Assembly (NCBI GenBank): GCA_019426215.1
Contig: CM033393.1
Coordinates: forward strand, 24,678,591 to 24,742,590
Direction of reading: 5' to 3'
Source of the DNA: Buddleja alternifolia
Taxonomy: Eukaryota; Streptophyta; Magnoliopsida; Lamiales; Scrophulariaceae
DNA length: 64,000 nucleotides
A model generated the notes under the pieces. That model was not told the origin of the DNA. It saw nothing but the letters and a program-made list of their open reading frames with translations, and made no database searches. Of this stretch, positions 11,272 to 23,211 are shown in pieces. Made by a program: the position numbers and the translations under genes. The stretch's first letter is position 1. Each line of letters opens with the position of its first letter.

Positions 11272-12809
11272 TGTTGGTCCGAAGTGGCATGCGAAAGGGT
11301 CTAGAAGGGGCGAGGGGGGTTGAATAGACCCTGAGGTCTTTTTCGACTTCAAAAAGGTTTCGTATTAAAATGGTTTTGGACGCTTGAAAAGTGAACGCTT
11401 GACTGAGGGTTTACTTAGAAATATAGACGCTTAGGTTAAGCGTCTGATGAAGACTGTTTTTAAAGAGTTAACTTAGACTTCAAGATTTGAATACTTTAAC
11501 CGAGTGGGTTAAAGCGTTCAGTTCTTTAATCAGTGTTAGCACAGCGGAATGATTTTTCTAGTCTTCTTTTGAAGTGTCACCAGAAGTTTCTTAGTTGCTT
11601 AGCGTTTGATTGTATTTTACTTAATCAATTTATGCAATGATATGATATGAAAGAATTGACTGAAAAGTAAATAACACAATATTTGTAAGGTTCGTTGGGT
11701 GATGTAATCCCAACTACGTCCTTCTTCTCCTTGAACACTTGGAGGCATTCCACTAAAATGATTCTCAAAGAATCACACAGAATCTTCTACACAATAGGGA
11801 GAGATAGATGTCGATGACTTGAGCTCCTTGATCACACAGATTTCTGCTCCAAATCACTTCAATCTCCTTGCTTCTTTCACCCACAAATGATGCAAGTATC
11901 CAACTTCGACTTCACACAGATCGCGAGGCTTGGATGGGTTTTTCTAAAACAGTTTGTTTGATTTTGATGAAGTTCAAACAACTTGGAAATATCTCAATAG
12001 GAAAGTGGTTTCTTCGAAAAGAATGTTTGAGATATTTGTTGACTGTCTCAGGATTGAAAAAAAGCAGAGGGAATGTTTTCTTGAATATTCTGGCTTTTCT
12101 GAGAGTTTAAGGAATGAGACTTCAATGCAACAGCAATTCGACTTGAAGATTAATTGTTCTCTCTATTTGGCTTGTTGTTGAAGCCCTATTTATAGGCATT
12201 CTTGGAGAAAGTGTCCGTTTGACACATGCACAGGCGCGTGTCTCTCACTTCCGCGAGTGAACAACTTTTGTCCTTTTTCCTGAAAATCTGCTGCACAAAA
12301 GTTGGTGCTGCAGTCTGAGATAGTTGACAGTCCAATAGGGTGGCTTCTCCATACGTCTGAAAGTGCTTATCACATTTAATGCTCTTATCAGCATTTAATG
12401 CATTTGAATTAAATACCCGTTGGTACTTAATGCTTTGAGAATATTTGCATTAAACTCCTTCTGGACTTAGAAATAAATTCAGGTGAAATTACTTCTGTCC
12501 CATAAAGAAACGCTTGATGTAGCTGGTCAATTGGACGCTTGGAGACTTTTATCTTCTTTCAGAAATCAGGCGCTTGAGTCTTCGAACTTTACCACTGATA
12601 AACTCACTCAGAAATTATCAGACGCTCAGCCTAAGACTACTTAGCCTAACAATCTAAAGTAAAATAAAACAAAGCTTAATAAGCCTATTACAAAACTAAC
12701 GCTTCAAAGCTTATACAAATTTTCTACTAAAATCAAACTTACATATTTTGGGGTCTAACACAAAGTCCTAATTGTCATCATCAAAACATCTAACATGAAA
12801 TTTCTAACA
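11272..12809 (-). repeat. 5' LTR (complete, 1,538 bp) of the Sirevirus-like element
   Basis: Bounded by TG and CA on the minus strand, with the primer-binding site beside it at 11258-11269. The last 549 bases match 1-549. It contains perfect inverted repeats at 11425-11445 and 11494-11514 and many AAGCGT-type motifs. Short ORFs at 11868-12181 lie within it and look non-coding. Confidence 0.95.
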
Positions 12810-14540
12810 ACGGTCTAACTGGCTAAAGCAAAAACAGATGATATAATCGCTATGGTTTCTGCTTGGCACATAAGTATGGTTACGGAATTGAACATGGCCA
12901 CTACAGTTAAGTCACTCGATTGGTGGTAATATTCTGGCGCCACTGTTCATGTGTACATTGATAAGAATTTGTTCAAGAATTATGAAAGTGCAGAAGGACA
13001 ACAAGTTCTAGTGTGAAATCTGTATTCAAGCCAAAATGTGTAGAAAACCATTTTCTAAATCAGAAAGAAATTCGGAATTATTAGAACCTATTCATTCTGA
13101 CATATGTGAATTAAATGGTATCCTAACTCGTGGCGGAAATAGATATTTTATTACTTTTATAGATGATCATTCACGATTTACATATGTGTATCTAATGAAA
13201 CATAAAAATAAAGCATTTGATAAATTTAAGTCCTATAAAGCAGTAGTTGAAAACCAAATTGGGAGGAAAATAAAAATTCTTCGAAGTGATCGAGAAGGTG
13301 AATACTTTCCAAACGAATTTTCTCTATTTTGTGAAGAAAATGGAATTATACATCAATGTAGTGCACCTCATACTCCACAGCAAAACGGATTGCCTGAAAG
13401 AAAAAATAGAACACTAGTTGATATGACTAATGCAATGTTACTAAATTCTAATTTGCCTAAAAACTTATGGGGTGAAGCTATGTTAATAGCTTGCCATATG
13501 CATAATAGAATTCCCTCAAAGAAATTAAAGATATCTCCATATGAATTATGGAAAGGTCGGAAACCAAATCTAAATTACTTTAGAGTTTGGGATTGTGTTG
13601 CTTTTTATAGAGTCACTGAACCAAATCGAACAAAATTGGGACCAAGAGCCTTGAAGAAGGTGTTTGTGGGATATGCAGAAAACTCAAAAGCCTATAGGTT
13701 TTTGGATTTAGATTCAAATGTAATAATTGAATCTAGGGATGTCGAGTTCTTCGAAAATAAGTTCATTGGCAAAAAGTTTGCACAACCTATTGAACAACAA
13801 GTAATAATTCGTGATCCTAATTCTTGAAATAAAAGAAGGTCAAATGATACTTCTAAAGAATTAAGAAAAAGTCAAAGAGGAAGAATTGAAAAGAAAATTA
13901 ATCCAGATTTCGTGTATTATATTGTTGAAGCAAATAGAGAAGTTGTTCTCGATAAATTCGCTGTTCTATTTAATATAGAAGATGATCCTAAGAATTTTAA
14001 TGAAGCAATATCTTCAAGAGATGTTGTATTTTGGAAGGAGGCGATCAATGATGAAATGGACTCATTTTTAGCAAATAATACATGGGTGCTCACTGATTTA
14101 CCTCCTGGTTCTAAACCAATAGGATTTAAATGGGTATTTAGAAGAAAATATAATACAGATGGATCAATTCAAACAATTAAGGCTCGATTAGTCGGGAAAG
14201 GATTTAGCTAAAAGTTGGGTATAGATTATTTCGATACTTATGCACCTGTAGCTCGTATAACATCAATTAGAATCTTATTTGCATTAGCATCCATATATAA
14301 GTTATACGTTCATCAAATGGATGTAAAAACTGCGTTATTAAATGGTGATCTAGACGAAGCGGTTTATACGGAACAACTGGAAGGTTTTGTGTTGCTTGGA
14401 AATGAAAGGCAAGTATGTAAATTAATTAAGTCATTATATGGCATAAAATAAGCTCCTAAGAAATGGCATGAGAAATTTGATTCGGTGATTTTATCTTTTG
14501 GTTTTCAATATAACAATGCTGATAAATGTATTTATTCCAT
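12810..14540 (+). pseudogene. pol: Ty1-copia gag-pol fragment (protease remnant, integrase, partial RT)
   Basis: A copia fragment of a different family, cut at its left by the Sirevirus-like insertion. It begins in the gag tail, passes a damaged protease (near 12920-12960 a stop precedes YSGATVHV, with Tyr in place of the catalytic Asp), lacks most of the GAG-pre-integrase region, and resumes at CEICIQAKMCRKPF. The integrase core at 13036-13827 keeps the Asp, Asp and Glu contexts (EPIHSDICELNG, ILRSDREGEY, QQNGLPERKNRTL). The RT N-terminal half follows (AINDEMDSFLANNTW, DYFDTYAPVARITSIRIL, HQMDVKTALLNGDLDE) with stops at 13825, 14209 and 14449. Homology ends at DKCIYS near 14540, before the RT catalytic box. 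Not functional. Confidence 0.88.
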
Positions 14541-16669
14541 TGGATATCTTGTATATGATCCATCACACTTTGACTTGCTTCGTGATCTATTAAGATCGAC
14601 ACATGGGGTATTTTGGGTGTGATCTAATCATATATGGAGTTACGTGAGAATCAAGATGGGATCCTTCTGTGATGGAAATATCAATGCATCTCCAATATTT
14701 ACAATAAGTAAGTTGACTAAGGAAACCTTCGGCCGAAGTAAGACTTCTAAAGAGGCGTAGGGTTTCCTCATTTAGAAGGTCAAAGTCAACTCTACTGTAA
14801 ATGGGAAATCTAGTTATTGAGTTATTAGGGTTTCGACTAAACCTATATCCTAGACTCAATTGGGAGATCATGACAGAAGGATCTTACTTATACGAAAATT
14901 GTGATTGTAAAAGGTGTATCTTTACTTATCGATTATGTGTAGGTCTTCATGGCCCGTTGTTAGATAGTAACCACGATTTGTAGGTGTCTTGAATTAATAT
15001 GGCGGATAATTCAAGACTTGATTGAATTAAGTTGTTTTTAATCTTGTATTTCTATTTTTGGAAAGTACACTAGCACTTTGGGAAAGTGTACCTACTACTA
15101 GTACATAAACGAGCCTAAGGGGTCACACACAAGTCATAAGTAAATACAATTGAAAGTCAACGGCCAAAGCTAATGAACTAGATCGTGTGGGACACGAAGC
15201 ATAGTTTGATAATTTCATGGTACTATGATTTTCAGCACAACATCGAATCATGTGAGTTTGATATATTACATGAGTCATACTTGATCGATATAAATCAGTG
15301 AAGGGCTTATACTCATATGGAGATTATAATCTAAAGATCCGTAGCGACGTAGTCATTTCGTACTCGATTGGTTGGCTAGGTGTCACTCACATCCTTTGGT
15401 ATCCTCTCATTGACAATCAAGATGAACCATAGAGAGTTGCGCTATAAGGAATATGCAGTAAATCACATTTTGTACTTGGAGGGCATTTTGGTCATTTGTC
15501 TTTGAAAAGATGAATTAATTAGTAGGGCAAATTAATTTAATTAGTTATTTAATTAGATTAAAAAATGGTAAATTAAATTAATTAATTAAGTATTTCATTA
15601 ATTAGATCAATTAATTATCTAATTCGGATATTACTATAATTAATACATATATTTAATTGGATTAATTATAATATGAGGCCTTGGGCATGTGACACGAAAA
15701 ATCCTTACGTGTATTAAACAGCAAGTGGACTGGTCGTGTGTAGTAATAAAGTGGACAATAAAGTCCAGGTTGTCGAACCTCAAGGACTTGTATTTTAGTG
15801 TATGATTCTAAAGCAATTGAAGAACTTAAACTAAAACAAGAATTAACTAAAATATTATGGAAGGAAGATATAAGAAACAAGATGTCGAAATCAAGATAGC
15901 TATGGAAGAGAGCAACTAAGACACATGTGTTGGCATAAATTAATCAATTTTGATTATAAACATGTTCTCATATTATTAGACTAATGATGCTTTGGTGGAA
16001 AAAATTAAATAATTACTACCCGATGTCTCGGCTGTAATAATCCTATGATTAATTGATGGTTCTCTAGATATGTCTATCCGAGAATTTAACCAACAATCAT
16101 GCATTCAAGTTCTATAATTTCCCCGGATTAATCCGGCTAACTGCACCCGGGAATCTCTACCTATCTCTAGGGGCAATTCCCTATTTTTTACGGATTATGT
16201 GATGATCCTCTTTGCACCTTAAATTACCTTCTCTCGAACGAATAATTTAAGCAATAAATCATGCATATGGTAGCTAAGCATATGATGCATTCAAACAAGA
16301 TCAAGATACAAAGCAACAATAGAATTAATATGAAAAACACAATTTATAACTCAATTATCATAATTTAGCCTCAACATGGCCTTAGTTCGAAGAATCTATT
16401 TCATCATAAAAGATAAAAGATAGGAACTTAAATTAAGATTCATATTCATAGACAAAAACAAATCTAAATCTAAGAAACTCCCTCGTATTTTTTATGGTTG
16501 AACTTCGATCTTCATCTCTTCCATGCTTCTTGATTTCTTCACCTTCAAAGGTTCTTGATAATCTTCATAACTAATCTAAGGATGATGAAGATGATGATAG
16601 GATGTGTTTAGGCTCCCCCAATGGGGAATGTGTTTTCAAGTGTGTTTGTAGGATGGCCTCCAATCCTCC

Positions 16670-16676
16670 TTTTATA
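16670..16676 (-). promoter_or_regulatory. TATA box of the solo LTR
   Basis: Minus-strand GGCTATAAAAGGAGG is a textbook plant TATA box. It lies between the U3 tandem repeats and the presumed R-U5 part. Confidence 0.65.
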
Positions 16677-16687
16677 GCCAAAAAAAT

Positions 16688-16917
16688 CCACCAACCAAGA
16701 ACATGTGCTTCCATTATCTTTTCTTTCCACCTACCAAGAATGTGAGTTACCATTCTCTTGCCTTTCCACCTACCAAGAATGTGAGTTACCATTCTCTTGC
16801 CTTTCCACCTACCAAGAATGTGAGCTACCATTCTCTTGCTTTCCACCTACCAAGAATGTGAGCTACCATTCTCTTGTTTCCCACCTACTAAGAATGTGAG
16901 CTGCCACTTTCATGTTT
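16688..16917. repeat. 38-39 bp tandem repeats in U3 of the solo LTR
   Basis: Five clear copies of a unit containing TACCAAGAATGTGAG start at 16732, 16771, 16810, 16848 and 16886 (spacing 39, 39, 38, 38), with a decayed sixth copy near 16690. They end just upstream (minus strand) of the TATA box, where enhancer repeats are often found. Confidence 0.9.
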
Positions 16918-17740
16918 TCCAGCGCAGGGGTAGTGTTTTATTCATAAACTTATCCACAGACCTCCGAATTGGATTATTCAAGTCCTCATATGAAGATAAG
17001 ACATACATCTACAACTTTGTAGAAGGACACTTCATCCAATCCTGTCTCTAAATATATCAAAATATTGTTCCAATGTGGAGGTTGTTTCTGATTTGGCGCT
17101 CAGGTGTGCGGAAATGGTACTAAAACATGATTTTGACTAACTCCAACTTATTTCTTGCTTGTTTGGTCGTGGAGGTGTGAAGCATCTTGGCCTAAACTTG
17201 TTTTATACGTCGTTTTTCAACCCGTTCTTCGATTGTATCCATTTAAGGTCTGAAATCACTTAATGCACGAATTAAATGCACATGTGGAAAGAATCAAGCG
17301 ATAAATGAACCTAAAACATAAACAGAAAGGGACTTAAAAACACGTAAAAACAACTCTTATCAGCATGTAAACTTATGGACTTTTAAGTTGGAGGATTTAT
17401 TTAATCCTCCAACATAAGCTCTAAGGTAACATACTAATCATTAGAGCCTCCAAATTACACATTAGAAAAAATCCATCTCCTCTCAATCACTCCTAGCCGC
17501 CGCCCACTTGAGGAAGAAAGAGGAATTTTATTGCTAATTCCGGCACGATGATCTAGAGACAAAAAATCTTAGAAATTGTTGTTTCAGAATTGATAAGGAG
17601 TAACTTGAACACGCGTCAAAGGTTGTTATTTCTTTCGCTGATTTTGCTTATTGTTAAAATCTACATAAGCCCAATTGATGCTTGGTTTGAGATTCAAATA
17701 TATTTTAATTTCCACTGCATTTCGCTCATAGAATCCAACA

Positions 17741-18813
17741 CACATATCATTCAAGTTCTCAAGTTATTTGCTCTTGGTGCTAGCCTACAAATAACTTCTT
17801 GATCCTCTTGAGGCTTGTCTATGAAAGCTTAGAATATTTTAATGAATAGTTAAACTAACACATGAGAAAAAACTATGTCTTGGACTGGTGTTTAAGGGAA
17901 GACGGATTTTCCTTGGACTAAGGAGGACGAAAATTTCAACTTATTTTTCTCCGAAGTAGGCGTCTCTTTCACAATATATTTATAGGCAATGATTCTTAGA
18001 TGTAGCAGAATTAGAATCCATAAAATCAATATCCAATCTTGGGTTTCTTGATTCTTGAACTACCATGTCTAGAATTCAAATTCAAGTAGATATAGAATAA
18101 GAGAAAACTTCCATGTAGGAGTCTTTTCCTTCTTATCCAAACAAGATCTTCTTGATTCTTCAAGGATTAAAAATTCTTCCACATTGTACACGTCTGTCTA
18201 CTCACCCAGTTGCAATCTAAGAATTTCTAGCGTGTAAGGGAGTAAACTCAAACATTGAAGGCTGTGAGAGGGAGTAAATTCAAAAATTGAAGTAAAATAG
18301 GAGAGTACAAGCTTTAAAATTTCAAGGGAGACTGATTGCAAAAGTCCAAGTGCATTTGGAGATCTTTCGCTAAGCTTCTGAATAATTTAAATTTGAATAA
18401 ATAATGTACTTACGTATTACACCTTTAGTTGGAGGAAATCAAAGTACATATTACCCCTTTAGTTGGAGGAAATTTTGAATAGAAATTGATAAGAGGGACT
18501 ACAACCACATAAATAAGAAACATGTGATTTTTTTGACACTACGCTCAAATCTTTGGGACTAAAATGGATTTTATCTCATTCTAAACGCACGAGGTATATG
18601 AGTGGGCTTCCTCTCTTATAGTTGATTAGTGAATGAAAAATCTAACTGATATACATGCTAAAGGTGTTAAACAACCCGAATCGTTGATTCGGTACAGGTC
18701 CGTCGCTTATTGAACCATTTAATTATTTTTAGTAGGCCAACTAAAATTGACCTAGGCTAGCCCGGCCAACGCTCCAAATCATATGACAGTTGGAACCTCT
18801 TTTGTTAATATAA
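17741..18813. other. Non-coding stretch
   Basis: No gene, RNA or clear element was recognised here. The sequence is AT-rich with scattered stops in all frames. Confidence 0.5.
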
Positions 18814-18822
18814 ATTTTTCAA

Positions 18823-20262
18823 GGGAAAATTGCATAATATACCCCTGTGAAACATGAAATCTGCACGAAATCCACCTGTGTTAAAAAATAGCCTAATATA
18901 CCCCTCTGTTATCTTGCAGTTTGCACACTCTCACTTTCCGTTAATGTTGACTAACGGTGTTAGTTTTTTGTGTTGCGTTACTATTATACCCTTAATATTA
19001 ATAAATATTATTTTATTCTCATTTAATCTAAGCCTTTGGATCATTGTTCTTAACCGTTGGATCAAACAAATAAAGACAAAAGAATAAATATTATGAAAAA
19101 TCATAAATAATTATAACATTATGAAAAAATTATAAAAACGTTACAATTAATTACAAAAATTTCTGAAAAATAAAGAAAATTACATAAAAATTCAGAAATA
19201 AAACACAAATTTGAAAAATTCAGGAAAAAAAATCTGAAAATAATTACAAAAAATTAGTTATATTAGAATTATATTTTTCTCAAAACAAAAATAGAAATAA
19301 TTTTTTTAAAAAAGATAATTTCTAGAAAATAGAAAAACAGAAAAACATCTAATTTCTAGAAAATATCTAAACAGAAAAACATGTGAAAATTCTCAAAGAC
19401 CCCGTGAAATAATAACAAAATCGAAAAATCCACAAAATCGAAAAATCGAAAAATTACATCATTATATCGAATGAGAAATTGTAATCAGTAATTTCCTCCA
19501 ACTCACTTAACCGCAACACGCCAACTTCTCATTTAAAAAAATCATTTTTTTTCTTAAAAATCTGAATTAATTAAAAGAAAATCATATGGGCCCCAATAAA
19601 ATTGGGGATGCGATGGTGAATAGGCCTAGGAAACTGGGCAATATTCCGGGCCTCCATCAAGTCCTAGACCCGTTTTCTGATGACCCATTTCCACACCTTT
19701 CGGTCGTCGGAATCTTGATCTTCTATTTCGGATATTTGGGCCATGGAATCTTGCACGGTGGCATCGAGGCTCAACCGTTCGGGCTCGTAAGCGGCGTCAT
19801 TCTTAGCCGTGGTGTAATTTCTTGATGGGTTTTGATGGGGCATGTTCGGAGATGGGTTTCGATGGGCTAAGTGTACGAAGGTGGTGGCGGAAGTTTTTGG
19901 TGCTACAGTGTGGTGGCGGGAGAAGGGAGATGGATGGGTGTTCATGGAGAAGATGAAGAATCAGAAATGGGGAAAAGAAAAAAGGAAAAGAGAGAAGAAA
20001 AATGAATATAGGAAAAAAGGAAAAAAATAATGAAAAAAGGGTATTTTAGTCAATTCCCATCCATTTTAACCTATAAAAAACCCTAAAATACATCCCATTT
20101 CGCACAAACCGCGAGTGAATGCTACCTTCCGTTAGTTTCTAACGGACGGGGGTTTTCGTGCAGGGTTTTCAAAAATATAGAGGTATATTAAGCTATTTTT
20201 CTAACACAGGTGGATTTCGTGCAAATTTTATATTTCACAGGGGTATGTTTTGCAATTTTCCC
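18823..20262. mobile_element. Mutator-like element with 9-bp target duplication
   Basis: The ends are long inverted repeats of roughly 90 bp beginning GGGAAAATTGCA. Both ends share TATACCCCTGTGAAA-like and GCACGAAATCCACCTGTGTTA sequence. The flanks are a perfect 9-bp duplication ATTTTTCAA (18814-18822 and 20263-20271), the length typical of Mutator-like transposition. No transposase is encoded, so it is non-autonomous. The left interior (19085-19460) is A-rich and degenerate; 19586-19950 is clearly more GC-rich. Confidence 0.9.
19664..19945 (-). other. Possible captured coding fragment inside the Mutator-like element
   Basis: A 93-residue frame (MNTHPSPFSRHH... ending VWKWVIRKRV) in the only GC-rich part of the element. 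On the minus strand its ATG follows a pyrimidine-rich leader (about 20035-19950). The C-terminal half is acidic (ISEIEDQDSDDRK). I do not recognise the family. It could be a host gene piece picked up by the transposon (Pack-MULE type) or chance. Confidence 0.3.
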
Positions 20263-20309
20263 ATTTTTCAACGATCCTAATATTTGGACTGTTGGATTGG
20301 TCCAACGAT

Positions 20310-20445
20310 CCAAATTTTTAGAACCTTTGACTCTTCTTTGTTTTGTTTTTTGGTTACAAAACAAATTGGAATGAGACAGGGATTCGAATCCTTGGCATCA
20401 AGTTGGTCAAGGCCATTGAGCAATTTTCGGTTTTTTTATGCAGTC

Positions 20446-20487
<42 letters not shown>

Positions 20488-21063
20488 CAATCCGGTCTTG
20501 TGCGAAAATTGATGTGGGCTGGTTCAAAGCCGAGCCACTAGCAGGCCCAAGTTGGGCACATCCCAGGCTTGCTTTCAACAGGCGTTTTTTGGATTTTGGC
20601 CCGATTAGTGCACCAGGTCGTGCCGAGTTAAGCAAGGATGGTCCTCCAAGTTGTCGGCCCAGTGGGGTTGACATCTTAAACACATGCTCAGAATGAAAAG
20701 AAAAACAAGAAGGGCCTGTTTGGATGTGTTTTAAATTTACTTTTTTTTATTTTCATTTTCATTTAAAAATGAAAATATACAATTTATATCATTCCCAATT
20801 GAAAATACAATTATTTTCATTTTCTACTTTCACTTTTTCCAAAAACTACCTTTTACTTTACCAAATCAACTCACATTTTTCTCTCTATCACATCTCTTTC
20901 TAAGAAATCATATTTTCGACAACAATTATAGTGTTATAATGGAATAATATACATAGTATTAACCTTCATAAACTTGTGGAGATTTTAAGACCCAATTTGA
21001 GTATTTTTAGTGATTTTTTGGAGGGCCAATCTTTATCATTTTTACTTGTAAATATATTTAATA
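20310..21063. repeat. Duplicated segment, copy 1 (left part, split by copia insertion)
   Basis: Aligns with 31413-32100: the same order of T-rich tract, SINE-like part, GGCCCAAGTT region, GGGCCTGT-type inverted-repeat start and AT-rich interior. It continues after the copia element at 30929-31231. It contains an (AT)n run at 20452-20484 that is absent from copy 2. Confidence 0.85.
20325..20450 (-). mobile_element. tRNA-type SINE-like sequence (copy 1)
   Basis: On the minus strand TTGCTCAATGGCC (A-box-like), then GGATTCGAATCCC (B-box-like) about 30 bases on, ending in an A-rich tail (the T-rich stretch on plus at 20335-20350). The same unit is at 31441-31575. Target duplications were not resolved. 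Confidence 0.5.
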
Positions 21064-23198
21064 TGTTAGAGTTAGTGCCCGGCGCACCAATTATTGGGCG
21101 TCATTCTATGTAATAGTAACTCTAGAGCTGAACAATCGTTTTCTTATAAATAAAGTCAATCTCTTTATATATGTGGCATGTCTTTATTCTTAAATGAGTT
21201 TTTACTTTGGCTTAGAATAAAGTCCCGAAGGATCACATATAGCTATGAGACATCATTGCACATTAGGTGTGGCAATGATGGAATATGTCTCAAAGGCTGT
21301 GATCTTTAAACATTGTTCCAAGTCGTGAAAGGGTTCATCGAGATAAAGGGATATCGATGCAACCCAAAAGACTTGCTCATATGATGCATACTCTGGTAGA
21401 AGTGTATCTCGTTCCATAGATACTGGCACTGTGAAAGCCAATGCATATATGAGGGTTGCCATTGTGGTAATGGGCGAACTGAACAACCCCATGGAAGTTC
21501 CTGCAATGGATTCCCAGTCGAATGTGGAACTTCCAGTGGTCTTGTAGTATAAGAGTAATCCTAATGGACCTAAGATTCCATTAGATGTCTTATGCGTAAC
21601 CGCGCATGTTCTTGATTTGTTACATGATCACTTTAGATGATCGAATATGGGCAAACTCAGACATGCACGTCTTACGTAGTAAGGCACGTGAGAATCAAGA
21701 GGAATCTATCTCTGACATTAGCCAGTCGGTTAATCTCCTATGGTTACGTAGTGAATCGACTTAAGGAATCTTCGGCCGAAGTATGATATTTAAAGAGGCC
21801 TAGGGTTTCCTCGTTTAGATAGTCGAAGTCGATTTCACATGACGTGGAAACATAGGATTGAATTAATAGATCTTCGACCTTAGCCACTGCTCTAGATTCA
21901 ATCGGGAGATTAGATAGAGGAATCTTACTTATACGAGGATCAAGATCGCAAAAGGCGTATCTTTACTTTCGTTTTATCTAGGTCTTCGGGACCTTATGCT
22001 AGGTGGGCAACCGCGATTTGTAAGTGCCGAAAATTAGCTAGGTGACTAATTCGAGGCTTGATTAAATCAAAGGATTGATTTAAACTAGTACTTTCCATTT
22101 TTTGAAGGTACACTAGCATTGTGGGAAGGTGTACTTACTACTAGATAGAAACGAGCTTAAGGGGTCACACACTAACTCGAGAGAGTCACTGCTTGATTAG
22201 ATGTGATTAATCAATTTCGAGGAAATTGAGGGAATTAGGAAAGTGTAGTACTTTCCTAATATGGAATATAAATTAATTGAAGGATTTAATTAATTTTACT
22301 CTTTTAATTAATCTTGTAGAATTAATTAAATTAATGGACCTAGTAGAGTCCAAGTATTTTATTTAATTGGGTGGAGCCCAAGTTAAATAAATAAATGTTG
22401 GAATTAATTGGTTGGATTTAATTTGACTTGTATTTAATTGATGGGTTGTGCCTATAATTAAATTGAGAAGTCAAAATTGAACCCTAGAGTCCAATTGAAT
22501 GTGTTGATCGATTTCTTGAATGATAATAAGGGAAGGGAGCGATTTTTTACATGTGGTGGAGGAGGAAAAGAGTTTTCCCCTTCTCCAAGTCTTCATAGGA
22601 TAAGGATTACTAGAGAGTTTAGGAGAAAGGAAGTTTCCTTTTCCTAATTGGACTCTAGGTAATCTTCACCTATAAATAAGAGAAGAAGGAGACTAAAAAT
22701 GATGATGGTTTTTGCTAGAAAATCCGCCCCCCTCACTAGACTAAGAATCGGCCACCTTTCTCTCACTTCCAACAAGACGTCGTTCTATTCATGTGTTGAA
22801 TTAAACGACTTATTTTCCTACCCTTCATATAATCAAGCCTAAGTTAAGCTTAGAATCGTTTTGTTGTCTAGCACGCAAGGCAAGACGATTGGTGACTTGA
22901 ACGAGGTGTGGATACATCTTAGAGGTGCGACGCTTGGAGCACTCTAAACCAGGGGATACGAAAAGACGACGGGAAATTTCTCACCCATGGGAAATTGTGT
23001 GGATTTGCACCACAGGGTTGCTGAGATCCAAAGTACGAGGTGAAACGAAATTTTCGAAAGGTATAATTTCGTTTACCTCCTTATCAAATTCGATCGAACC
23101 AATTGCATATTCCTATTTTCGGGTGGTTGTACGTTTACTTTTATAAAATTTTAATTTCCGCTGCCACGAGCCACCCGAGGGAATGAGTCAACTCAACA
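21064..23198 (+). repeat. 5' LTR of copia element 21064-30928
   Basis: Starts TGTTAGAGTTAGTGCC, ends GTCAACTCAACA, followed after one base by the primer-binding site. It contains the palindrome CTTCGGCCGAAG (21770-21781) and a 10-bp perfect inverted repeat near the 3' end (23043-23074). Another copy of this LTR, on the minus strand, begins at 63134. Confidence 0.95.
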
Positions 23199-23199
23199 G

Positions 23200-23211
23200 T
23201 GGTATCAGAGC
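23200..23211 (+). other. Primer-binding site, initiator tRNA-Met
   Basis: TGGTATCAGAGC, one base after the 5' LTR. Confidence 0.95.

Larger units (their letters stand above)
1..12809 (-). mobile_element. Sirevirus-like Ty1-copia retrotransposon, 3' LTR cut by window start
   Basis: A long minus-strand LTR retrotransposon. In its own 5'-to-3' order: 5' LTR (11272-12809), tRNA-Met primer-binding site, gag, protease, integrase, reverse transcriptase and RNase H, an extra ~4 kb reading frame, a polypurine tract and the start of the 3' LTR (1-549). Bases 1-549 align without gaps to 12261-12809 with 9 substitutions (1.6%), so the copy is fairly young. If the missing LTR part is full length, the element is about 13.8 kb, large for copia and in keeping with Sireviruses, which often carry an extra ORF after pol. 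The order protease-integrase-RT-RNase H fixes it as Ty1-copia. All coding parts have stops or frameshifts. It sits inside a copia fragment that resumes at 12810. Confidence 0.93.
15690..17362 (-). mobile_element. Solo LTR (1,673 bp) with GCATG target duplication
   Basis: The ends are TG...CA and both flanks carry the same 5-bp target duplication, GCATG (15685-15689 and 17363-17367). Removing it rejoins the older LTR around it. On the minus strand it has a good TATA box in mid-element and direct repeats upstream of it, as expected for U3, so it is read as an LTR in minus orientation. No gag, pol or primer-binding site is present, which fits LTR-LTR recombination. A non-autonomous element of other type is less likely. 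Confidence 0.82.
14541..17740 (+). repeat. 5'-truncated LTR, interrupted by a solo LTR
   Basis: From about 14575 the sequence follows the 21064-23198 LTR family (shared ACGTGAGAATCAAG, CTTCGGCCGAAG, AAACGAGCCTAAGGGGTCAC). From about 15150 it follows the 60740-62406 LTR (CAGTGAAGGGCTTATACTC and neighbours). The 3' end near 17731-17740 resembles the end of that LTR (TTTCCACTGCATTTCG then ATCCAACA). The first ~550 bases of the LTR are missing. No matching element body follows. Confidence 0.7.

Noticed and set aside
11868..12181. Two plus-strand frames that look protein-like
   Set aside because: They lie inside the 5' LTR on the opposite strand, with no domain and no support from the other LTR.
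14599..17742. ACACA possible target duplication around a TG...CA element 14604-17737
   Set aside because: Similarity to the 21064 LTR family begins left of 14604, so the TG there is internal and the match is chance.
20284..20696. Frames of 60-109 residues on both strands
   Set aside because: They span the SINE-like part and an (AT)n run, and are not conserved in the duplicate at 31413-31800.
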